Shown piece by piece: positions 27,630 to 34,708 of a stretch of 64,000 nt of DNA (position 1 is the first letter of the stretch; every line of letters starts with the position of its first letter). A program made the translations under genes and the position numbers. The notes beneath the pieces are model-generated. The model searched no databases. It saw only the letters and a list, made by a program, of their open reading frames with translations, and had not been told where the DNA came from. Source of the DNA: Mucilaginibacter segetis (GTDB taxonomy: Bacteria; Bacteroidota; Bacteroidia; Sphingobacteriales; Sphingobacteriaceae); contig NZ_JAEHFW010000003.1 in the NCBI RefSeq assembly GCF_016522075.1, positions 62,001-126,000 on the forward strand, read 5' to 3'.

Positions 27630-28738
27630 AGTATTATCTGGTAGCGGGCGAAGCCTCCGGCGATCTGCACGGCGCTAATTTGATAAAGGAATTAAAATCA
27701 CTTGACGAAAAAGCTGATTTTCGTTTTTTTGGCGGCGACCTGATGCAGGCCGAGGGGGGTACGTTGGTGAAACACTATGCTGACATGGCCTTTATGGGCT
27801 TTGTGGAAGTGGTAGCCAACCTGAATACCGTGCTCAAAAATCTGAGATCTTGTAAAAAGGACATTCTTGCTTATCATCCGGATGTATTGATACTGATAGA
27901 TTTTCCGGGGTTTAACCTGAAAATAGCGGAATTTGCCAAAAGCAATGGCCTGTTGGTGTGTTATTACATCTCCCCCAAAGTTTGGGCCTGGAATCAAAAG
28001 CGGGTACTTAAAATAAAAAAAGTGGTAGATCACCTGTTTTGTATCCTGCCATTTGAGGTTGATTTTTACCGGCAATGGGGGATGGAGATTGATTACGTAG
28101 GAAACCCTTTATTAGATGCCGTTACCGCCTTTACCCCAGATCCCGTTTTTATTAAAAAAAATAACCTTAACAATAAAAATATAATAGCACTGTTACCCGG
28201 TAGTCGCAGGCAGGAGATAAGTCGTTTATTGCCCCAAATGATAGCTGCGGCCAGGCAATTTCCCAACCATCAATTTCTGATAGCAGGCGCGCCATCATTT
28301 ACCGCCGAATACTATCAGCAGTATTTAAACGGTTTAAATATTCCTGTAATATTTAACGCTACTTATGATATTTTACACCATGCCGAAGCCGCAGTAGTGG
28401 CATCAGGTACGGCAACGTTAGAGACCGCTTTATTTGATGTGCCGCAGGTAGTAGTATATAAAGGCAATGCCATTACTATAAGCATTGCCAGGCTATTAGT
28501 GAAAATAAAATTCATATCACTGGTGAATTTAATTATGGACAGATTAATAGTTAAGGAATTGATACAGGAAGACTGCACTGCTGAAAATATCGATGCTGAG
28601 CTAAATGCCCTTATAAATAATAAAGCGTATCGCGGGCAAATGCTTCATAATTATAATATCCTGGATGAAAAGCTGGGCGAGCCCGGTGCGTCGGTTAAAA
28701 CTGCCGCACTTATTATAAAATATGCCGCAAAAAAATAA
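27626..28738 (+). CDS. lpxB: Lipid-A-disaccharide synthase
   Basis: GT19 glycosyltransferase that condenses UDP-2,3-diacylglucosamine with lipid X in lipid A synthesis at the inner membrane. 370 residues. Signature parts: YYLVAGEASGDLHGANLI at the N-terminus, FFGGDLMQAEGG, FMGFVEVVANL, LIDFPGFNLKIAEFAK, CYYISPKVWAWNQKRV near 110-125, LPGSRRQEISRLLPQM near 190-205, and VASGTATLETALF near 255-267. A hairpin overlapping the stop terminates the operon. Confidence 0.95.
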   Translation: MKYYLVAGEASGDLHGANLIKELKSLDEKADFRFFGGDLMQAEGGTLVKHYADMAFMGFVEVVANLNTVLKNLRSCKKDILAYHPDVLILIDFPGFNLKIAEFAKSNGLLVCYYISPKVWAWNQKRVLKIKKVVDHLFCILPFEVDFYRQWGMEIDYVGNPLLDAVTAFTPDPVFIKKNNLNNKNIIALLPGSRRQEISRLLPQMIAAARQFPNHQFLIAGAPSFTAEYYQQYLNGLNIPVIFNATYDILHHAEAAVVASGTATLETALFDVPQVVVYKGNAITISIARLLVKIKFISLVNLIMDRLIVKELIQEDCTAENIDAELNALINNKAYRGQMLHNYNILDEKLGEPGASVKTAALIIKYAAKK

Positions 28739-28764
28739 GGCTCCGCAGTTCGCCGAGCCTTATT
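28734..28764. terminator. Terminator overlapping the lpxB stop
   Basis: AATAAGGCTC/GAGCCTTATT 10-bp stem starting inside the last codons of lpxB. A-run before and TT after; serves lpxB and possibly the opposing small genes. Confidence 0.8.
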
Positions 28765-28808
28765 GTTCTCAAAGGGATGTTTTAAAAATAGATGTAAATA
28801 TATGTTGA

Positions 28809-28967
28809 TCAGGCTGCTGAAAGTTGTTGCACAGCTTCCTGTTTGTTGCTTTTTGTAAACGGGTTTCTTCCTCTGAAAGACCTTAGATCTTCCATTAACA
28901 AATTTTTCAGTTCGTTATCAAAACGTTTCAGTAATTTACTTGTAGCCGGTTGTTTATAGGTTTTCAT
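28809..28967 (-). CDS. Small peptide gene A, paralogue of the 29022-29153 gene
   Basis: A 52-residue peptide read leftward from ATG 28967 to TGA 28809. It starts MKTYKQPATSKLLKRFDNEL, then KNLLMEDLRSFRGRNPFTK and ends QLSAA. Its first 28 residues align without gaps to gene B (21 identical), while the C-terminal halves differ in sequence and length. No Cys, no signal peptide; basic and helix-prone. The two genes and about 45 bases in front of each look like a tandem duplication. Family not recognised. Confidence 0.6.
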   Translation of the reverse strand: MKTYKQPATSKLLKRFDNELKNLLMEDLRSFRGRNPFTKSNKQEAVQQLSAA

Positions 28968-29021
28968 AGGTAGATGTTTTTGTAGTTAGTTTTTTTGGTA
29001 GATAGTGTGTTTAAGTTAAAA

Positions 29022-29153
29022 TTACGCAGCGGTTAAACGGCCGGTATTTTTTAGTGCTTTTATAGTTTTCAGATCATTCATTAAAATGTTCATCAGTTCT
29101 TTGTCGAAACGTGCAACTAATTTGCTGGTGGCTGGTTTTTGGTAAGTTTTCAT
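29022..29153 (-). CDS. Small peptide gene B, paralogue of the 28809-28967 gene
   Basis: A 43-residue peptide from ATG 29153 to TAA 29022. It starts MKTYQKPATSKLVARFDKEL, then MNILMNDLKTIKALKNTGRLTAA. The shared pattern with gene A is MKTYxxPATSKLxxRFDxELxN-[LI]-LMxDL. Conservation of this pattern despite third-position and residue changes supports real coding. The variable, shorter C-terminus is basic. Function unknown; leftward and downstream of an MFS transporter. Confidence 0.6.
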   Translation of the reverse strand: MKTYQKPATSKLVARFDKELMNILMNDLKTIKALKNTGRLTAA

Positions 29154-29185
29154 AGTTGATATTTTTAGTTTTTTATGTTAGTGTT

Positions 29186-29362
29186 TTAGTTTTTGTTGTC
29201 GTTATTTTCGTCTTCTTCAAGATTCTCTTTTCTGCGTTTGGCCTCTTCTAATTGCCTTTGCATTTGTTGTTCCTCCCGGTCATCAGAGGTTTTTTCGGGT
29301 TCAGCTGGGTTTTCCCATTCTTTTTCTTCCCCCGGTTTTTCGGTCTTCTTTAGAGTTTCCAT
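29186..29362 (-). CDS. Small, highly charged hypothetical protein
   Basis: A 58-residue protein from ATG 29362 to TAA 29186, 32 bases upstream of peptide gene B on the same strand. It starts METLKKTEKPGEEKEWENPA and continues with a Glu/Gln/Arg-rich helix (EEQQMQRQLEEAKRRKENLEEDEN). Very hydrophilic, no Cys, probably partly disordered or coiled-coil. Similar short acidic proteins are common in Sphingobacteriaceae. The opposite-strand frame over the same bases encodes a Ser/Phe-rich, implausible product. Confidence 0.5.
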   Translation of the reverse strand: METLKKTEKPGEEKEWENPAEPEKTSDDREEQQMQRQLEEAKRRKENLEEDENNDNKN

Positions 29363-29595
29363 TTTGTCTCTGTTTGATAATACTTATTCCAATTCAATGC
29401 CAAAAAATGAGTTGCCCCAAAAAAAATTTACAATAAAGAGTGCGTTTTTTTACATTCAGAATAAAAAAGCACTGTGAATTAGGTTTTTATACTGATTTGC
29501 GTTTTGGTATAGAAAAATAAGGTGTACAAAAAATAAGTAAAAACTGTTGGGTAGAATAGTCAACACCTGTACGGTTTTTATAAAAGTGTACGTTT

Positions 29596-30786
29596 TCAGA
29601 CAGTGCGCTGCATCGTTTTACGTGTACTGAGGTGTACAATTAGTGCAATAGCCGATAAAGTGATACCTATAATACACACACCCGGCCAATGATAGCTATC
29701 CCAAATTTTTGTGGCCAGTAAAGTGCCCAACGCTCCGCCTATAAAATAAGACACCATATATATGGTATTAATTCGGTTGCGGGCCTGCGCATCCAGCGAA
29801 AAAATAATAGCCTGGTTTGCGATGTGGGTTGACTGCACGCCCATATCCATAATAATGACCCCGATAATTAAACCGGCCAGGCTATTTGCAGAAAACAAGA
29901 ACAGGATAAAGGAGACAACAATCAGCGTAAGTGTGATAGCCGAGAGTTTAAACTCATCCATACGATCATTCAGCCGACCCATGACCCCGGCAGCCAACGC
30001 ACCAAATGCTCCTACTAAGCCAAAGGCGCCGGCAACCTCACTGCCATAATTAAATTGCTGTTTTAGCAGAAAAACAAAAGTCGTCCAGAAAGCGCTGAAA
30101 CAGGCAAAACAAAGTGCTCCGCGTAATGATGCCAGTCTTAATTTAGGCTCATTCCTGAACAGATCAATTAACGACCGCATTAGTTGCTTGTAGTTGCCGT
30201 TATAATCGGGTTCAACTTCAGGCAACATAAAATAAACAAGTGCCCACATCAATATCATAATAACAGCTGCAATGTAGAACATGGCCCGCCAGCCGAAATG
30301 CGCGCCTATAAAACCACTTAACGTGCGCGATAGTAAGATACCTATAAGCAAACCACTCATTATAAAGCCTATTTTTTTACCCCGTTCCGTAGGTTTTGAT
30401 AAATGAGCCGCCATAGGAATTAATAGTTGCGGAATAATTGATGCCGCTCCTAATAAAAAGCCAGACAATATTAATATATGTATATCCGGAGCAAGGGCCG
30501 TTAGTAAAAGAGCAGCAACAACAAATGCAAAATCTAACAGCATTAAGCGTTTACGCTTTACCATATCTGCAAGGGGTACAATAAAAAACATCCCCGCTGC
30601 ATAACCAATTTGCGTGTACATAGATACCTGTCCGGCTTTACCATTACTTACATGAAAAGTAGTAGCAATATCGTTTAGCAGGGGTTGGTTATAGTATAAA
30701 TTAGCAACTACCAAACCAGTGGTGATAGTCATTACCCATAAAGTTGCCTTGGTAAGCTGCGGATGAGCGATAGATGATGCCTGCAT
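29596..30786 (-). CDS. MFS transporter
   Basis: A 396-residue major facilitator protein with about twelve hydrophobic segments. The N-terminal half starts with TGLVVANLYYNQPLLNDIA, a pattern seen in YnfM/AraJ-like exporters. The loop 2-3 motif is PLADMVKRKRLMLLDF, and KIGFIMSGLLIGILLSRTLSGF fits helix 5 (motif C region). The ATG at 30786 is preferred over the TTG at 30807. Substrate unknown; probably efflux of a small molecule. Three small genes follow on the same strand after a 233-base spacer with no gene seen. Confidence 0.88.
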   Translation of the reverse strand: MQASSIAHPQLTKATLWVMTITTGLVVANLYYNQPLLNDIATTFHVSNGKAGQVSMYTQIGYAAGMFFIVPLADMVKRKRLMLLDFAFVVAALLLTALAPDIHILILSGFLLGAASIIPQLLIPMAAHLSKPTERGKKIGFIMSGLLIGILLSRTLSGFIGAHFGWRAMFYIAAVIMILMWALVYFMLPEVEPDYNGNYKQLMRSLIDLFRNEPKLRLASLRGALCFACFSAFWTTFVFLLKQQFNYGSEVAGAFGLVGAFGALAAGVMGRLNDRMDEFKLSAITLTLIVVSFILFLFSANSLAGLIIGVIIMDMGVQSTHIANQAIIFSLDAQARNRINTIYMVSYFIGGALGTLLATKIWDSYHWPGVCIIGITLSAIALIVHLSTRKTMQRTV

Positions 30787-30987
30787 ATAAATAAAATCGA
30801 ATTGCAAAAATGTTAAACTATTTCTACAAATTAGTTAATCTAAAATCATATTTTATTGGAATATCTTCAAAGAAAATGACCTATATTTGTGAATGCAATA
30901 ACAGAAAAAAGGGATTGCTAAAAGGATTACAAAAAAATTACAAAAAAATTCTTTGAATATTAAAACTTAGTGTTACTTTTACACTAT

Positions 30988-31073
30988 TAAAAATAACAAA
31001 CAAGTCTTCTCATAATTTAGGTTTATAATTGGTTAGTAAAGGCCCCTGCCCATCAGGGGCTTTACTTTTTTAA
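30988..31073 (+). ncRNA. Candidate small RNA with its own promoter and terminator
   Basis: TTTG at 30952-30955 and TACTTTTA at 30974-30981 are spaced by 18 bases (one mismatch to TAnnTTTG). About 55 bases after the predicted start lies the hairpin AAAGGCCCCTG/CAGGGGCTTTA (31038-31064), followed by a T-run. No open frame of useful length lies between. The 5' end is a prediction. It could instead be a short leader ending in an attenuator for the downstream operon. Confidence 0.35.
31038..31073 (+). terminator. Strong intergenic hairpin with T-run
   Basis: AAGGCCCCTG pairs with CAGGGGCTTT around CCCAT, followed by TACTTTTTT. No protein gene lies upstream on this strand for about 2.3 kb. Confidence 0.8.
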
Positions 31074-31297
31074 AAGAATTTGGTTTAATAAAAACTTCTT
31101 ATACTATTAACCAGGCAGACATTTAAAAACCATCTTAGAATACCGCTCGTTAAATTAATTGTTACATTGTTGTTGTAAATAAAACCATTAGTTATAAATG
31201 GGGTTGATATTTATAAGGATTATAGAACTTCGGGCGTAAATAAACCGAGAATGATATAATATTTTTTCCGTAAATTCGAGTAACCAACATACTAACC

Positions 31298-33430
31298 ATG
31301 CAAGACATATCTCGACGTTATTTTATTAAAAGTACAAGTACGTTAGGTGTTGCACTTTGGCTTGGTTTATCTGCTAAAGGAGATACCGTAAAATCGCTTG
31401 ATCCGGCAATTGCAGAGAATTTTTCCCCTTTTATTCTTGTTGAACCTAACGGTAACATTACCATTTTTAATAACAAGCCCGAAATTGGGCAGGGTACCTT
31501 TCAATCTATCCCGGCATTAATAGCCGAGGAGTTTGAAGTATCGTTAGATCATATCACCATTAAACTTACCAACGGCGAAAAACAATTCGGCAGGCAATCT
31601 GCCGGTGGAAGTTCGTCCATCAGGGGGAGTTATACGCAATTGCGTAAAGTTGGGGCAGCGGCAAGGGAGGTTTTTATTAAAGCAGCTGCTAACCGCTGGC
31701 AAACAGATGCAACAAATTGCTACGCCGAAGCTGGCGAAGTAATTAACCGTACAACTAAGGCAAGCTTCACTTATGGCGAACTGGTAGGAGATGCCGCTAA
31801 ACTCGATTTACCTAAAGACCCACAGTTAAAAGATCCCAAAGATTTTAAAATTTTAGGTAAACCCGCGCACAGGCCGGATATACCACTAAAAACCAATGGC
31901 GATGCCGTGTTTGGTATTGACGTACAATTACCCGGGATGCTTTATGCTACGGTTGAGCGCTGTCCGGTACTGGGAGGCACTCTAAAAAGTTTTAATGCAG
32001 GCGAAGCGCTTAAAATGCCGGGTGTGGTAAAAATAGCGGAGGTAGAACGTGTTATAGGCAGATACTCGTCTGTAGGTGTCGCGGTTATAGCGGATTCTTA
32101 TTGGAACGCTATGCAGGCGCGGAAAAAACTGAAAGTTGATTGGGACACCAGAGGTTATGAAACGTTTAATTCATCGGCTTATGATGAAAAATTACGCAGC
32201 ATGGCAAATGAGCCGGGTTTATTGGATAAGAAAAAGGGTGACGTTGACTCCCTTACTTTAAAACCGGAAAATATTATAGAAGCTTTTTACGAAACTCCGC
32301 AAATAGCGCATCATCCCTTAGAGCCACTTAATTGTGTGGCACAGGTAAATGGAGATAAGGTGGAGATATGGACATCAACCCAGGTGCCCAGTTCCATAAC
32401 CGGAGGGCAAATTGATGGTTTTAAGCCCGAAAACGTAAAACTGAATGCCACATTTGTTGGCGGAGGGTTTGGCCGCCGGTTAAGTGTTGATTATGTGAAT
32501 GAGGCGGTATCGGTGGCTAAACAGATCAATAAACCGGTAAAGGTGATATGGTCAAGGGAGGATACTACCCAACAGGGAACGTTCAGACCGATGACCTTTT
32601 CGCAATTAAAAGGCGGCTTTGCCGAAAACGGAGAATTGGTGCAATTTGAACATAAAGTGATCAGTCCGTCATATTCTGAAGCTAACAGAAAGGATTTTAA
32701 TATTGCCAAAGTTGACGGAACCATGGTGGAAGGTATAGGCGAACAAGCTTATGAGATCCCCAACATAAAAACCTCTTATGTAAGGGCGGATTACCATGTG
32801 CCACTGGGCGCCTGGCGATCTGTTACCAGTTCAACTTTGGCATTTGCACAGGAATGCTTTATTGATGAGCTCGCTAATAAGGCAAAAATGGACCCTATGG
32901 AGTTCAGGATTAGTTTACTCCATAAACCATCGGATACTAAAAAGGTGCTGCTTAAACTAAAAGAACTTTCCGGTTGGGATACGCCGCTGCCAAAAGGACG
33001 AGGAAGGGGAGTTGCCGTATGGGAGTTTTTTGCAGGCTTATGCGCGCAGGTGGTTGAAGTTACTTATAGTAAAGACAGATCAGTTAAAGTAGACAAGGCC
33101 ATTGTGGTGATAGACCTGGGCGAGATGGTTAATCCTGATAATGTAGCTAACCAGGTGGAGGGAGCTATTATTATGGCGCTTGGCGCGGCAACTAAACCTG
33201 GTATCACCCTAAAAAATGGTGTGGTTGCCGAGCATAATTTTTATGATAACCCTTTAGTTAGGATATATGAAGCGCCAAAAATAGAGGTGCATATACTTAC
33301 CGATGGTGGAAAAATTAAAGGAGTAGGCGAACCGGGATTACCTCCGTTTGCGCCTGCACTGGCCAATGCCATATTTGCTGTAACGGGCAAACGCATCCGA
33401 AAAATGCCGTTTGATCTGCAATACATATAA
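31298..33430 (+). CDS. Molybdopterin-binding aldehyde/isoquinoline oxidoreductase large subunit (first copy)
   Basis: Large subunit of a xanthine-oxidase-family hydroxylase of the periplasmic IorB type. 710 residues. A twin-arginine signal (SRRYFIKSTSTLGVALWLG, about 5-23) exports the folded cofactor-loaded protein. Family features: IGQGTFQSIPALIAEEFEV and GGSSSIRGSYTQLRK in the N-terminal half, FVGGGFGRRLSVDYVNEA near 385-402 (Moco binding), and the active-site Glu678 in GVGEPGLPPF. It is followed by the [2Fe-2S] subunit, a cytochrome and a second large subunit. Substrate unknown: N-heterocycle or aldehyde. Confidence 0.9.
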   Translation: MQDISRRYFIKSTSTLGVALWLGLSAKGDTVKSLDPAIAENFSPFILVEPNGNITIFNNKPEIGQGTFQSIPALIAEEFEVSLDHITIKLTNGEKQFGRQSAGGSSSIRGSYTQLRKVGAAAREVFIKAAANRWQTDATNCYAEAGEVINRTTKASFTYGELVGDAAKLDLPKDPQLKDPKDFKILGKPAHRPDIPLKTNGDAVFGIDVQLPGMLYATVERCPVLGGTLKSFNAGEALKMPGVVKIAEVERVIGRYSSVGVAVIADSYWNAMQARKKLKVDWDTRGYETFNSSAYDEKLRSMANEPGLLDKKKGDVDSLTLKPENIIEAFYETPQIAHHPLEPLNCVAQVNGDKVEIWTSTQVPSSITGGQIDGFKPENVKLNATFVGGGFGRRLSVDYVNEAVSVAKQINKPVKVIWSREDTTQQGTFRPMTFSQLKGGFAENGELVQFEHKVISPSYSEANRKDFNIAKVDGTMVEGIGEQAYEIPNIKTSYVRADYHVPLGAWRSVTSSTLAFAQECFIDELANKAKMDPMEFRISLLHKPSDTKKVLLKLKELSGWDTPLPKGRGRGVAVWEFFAGLCAQVVEVTYSKDRSVKVDKAIVVIDLGEMVNPDNVANQVEGAIIMALGAATKPGITLKNGVVAEHNFYDNPLVRIYEAPKIEVHILTDGGKIKGVGEPGLPPFAPALANAIFAVTGKRIRKMPFDLQYI

Positions 33431-33545
33431 TTTGAACAATATAAACTATATCACTTATTACTAAGTAGTTGATAATTATATAAATCTAAAAAATGTTTAC
33501 CCGGCTAAAGTGTCTTCATAAAACTTATGCCTAATTTAATTAATT

Positions 33546-34016
33546 ATGATCTCATTAAATGTTAATCAGAAAGCATATCAGGTTGATGCCGACCCTAACA
33601 TGCCTTTGTTATGGGTGATAAGAGATATCATCGGCCTTACCGGAACTAAATATGGTTGTGGTGTGGCCCAATGCGGTGCCTGCGTAGTGCATCTAAATGG
33701 CGAGGCGGTGCGTTCATGCGTTACCAAAGTTAGCCGGGCAGAGGGGCAGCAGGTAACTACTATTGAAGGCTTATCGGCAAATAATGATCACCCTGCACAA
33801 GTTGCCTGGAACGAGGAGAATGTACCGCAATGCGGCTATTGCCATTCGGGACAGATCATGTCAGCAGCGGTTTTATTACGGGATAACCCAAATCCCACAG
33901 ACGAAGATATTGATAATGCCATGGCGGGTAATATATGCCGTTGCGGTACCTATCTGCGTATACGTAAAGCCATACATACAGCTGCCGAACTGCAAAGAAA
34001 GGAGGTTAAAAGCTAA
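33546..34016 (+). CDS. [2Fe-2S] subunit of the molybdenum hydroxylase
   Basis: A 156-residue ferredoxin-like small subunit (IorA/CoxS type). The plant-type cluster is bound by [10 protein letters not shown] (about 38-47) plus the Cys of AVRSC near 59. The second, helical-domain cluster is bound by QCGYCHSGQ near 97-105 and NICRCGTY near 133-140. No export signal of its own, as is usual: it would ride with the Tat-exported large subunit. It passes electrons from the Mo site to the cytochrome encoded next, whose ATG overlaps its stop by one base. Confidence 0.94.
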   Translation: MISLNVNQKAYQVDADPNMPLLWVIRDIIGLTGTKYGCGVAQCGACVVHLNGEAVRSCVTKVSRAEGQQVTTIEGLSANNDHPAQVAWNEENVPQCGYCHSGQIMSAAVLLRDNPNPTDEDIDNAMAGNICRCGTYLRIRKAIHTAAELQRKEVKS

Positions 34017-34666
34017 TGAAAATGCAAATGAACGTTATAAAAAAATATCACGGAACGGTAAGAGCCGTAGCTGTTGTCGCCGTATTGTTAAGCGCTATTG
34101 GTATTATGGCTTTTACTCTGCACAAAGATGATAAATCCGGAAAAGCCGATCCGGAATTATTTGTAGTCAAAAAAGATAGCGTAGCATCTGTTAAAGCCTT
34201 TAAGCAGGTTTATACAGTTTTAATGAGCGCCCGTTGTATGAACTGCCATCCGTCGGGAGATATCCCTTTGCAGGGGGATGATAGCCATCTGCATACCATG
34301 TTCCCCAAAAGGGGTGTTGATGGCAAGGGCGTTTATGCTATGAAATGTGCTAACTGCCACCAGGCAACTAATACGCCCGGCTTACATACGCCACCGGGAA
34401 ATCCGAAATGGCATTTGCCGCCGGCCGATATGAAAATGGTTTTTCAGGGACGTACACCTCATCAGTTGGCTAAACAGCTTATGGATCCTGATCAAAACGG
34501 GCATAAGAACATGCAGCAGCTTATTGAACATGTGGATGATACACTGGTAAAAGCCGCCTGGAATCCGGGCGAGGGGCGTACGCTTCCGCCTATGAGCCAC
34601 GCCGCGTTTAAAAAGGCATGGCTTACCTGGCTATCAACCGGAGCTTATGCCCCCAAAGGCAAATAA
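34016..34666 (+). CDS. Membrane-anchored c-type cytochrome, two CxxCH motifs
   Basis: A 216-residue protein with an N-terminal membrane helix (about 14-34) and two haem c motifs: CMNCH at 74-78 and CANCH at 111-115, so probably a di-haem or atypical mono/di-haem domain. Later Met/His residues (PPADMKMVFQGRT, LPPMSHAAF) could be axial ligands. It overlaps the [2Fe-2S] subunit gene and is the likely electron acceptor linking the periplasmic hydroxylase to the respiratory chain. ATG codons at 34022 and 34028 are alternative starts. Confidence 0.85.
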   Translation: MKMQMNVIKKYHGTVRAVAVVAVLLSAIGIMAFTLHKDDKSGKADPELFVVKKDSVASVKAFKQVYTVLMSARCMNCHPSGDIPLQGDDSHLHTMFPKRGVDGKGVYAMKCANCHQATNTPGLHTPPGNPKWHLPPADMKMVFQGRTPHQLAKQLMDPDQNGHKNMQQLIEHVDDTLVKAAWNPGEGRTLPPMSHAAFKKAWLTWLSTGAYAPKGK

Positions 34667-34708
34667 ACGGCTTATTGAAACATTATAAATAACTTAACTC
34701 GCTTACCC

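Larger units (their letters stand above)
30787..31297. other. 511-base spacer with promoter-terminator pair
   Basis: Between divergent MFS and oxidoreductase genes. It contains no plausible protein gene. It does hold -33/-7-like elements at 30952-30981, a possible second -7 box TATATTTG at 30882-30889, and a strong hairpin at 31038-31064 (see the ncRNA candidate). The last 230 bases before the oxidoreductase ATG are A+T-rich, with TAAATTCG near 31271-31278 as a weak -7 candidate. Confidence 0.6.

Noticed and set aside
29193..29477. Rightward 94-codon frame
   Set aside because: Ser/Phe-rich shadow of the leftward 58-residue acidic gene; implausible composition.
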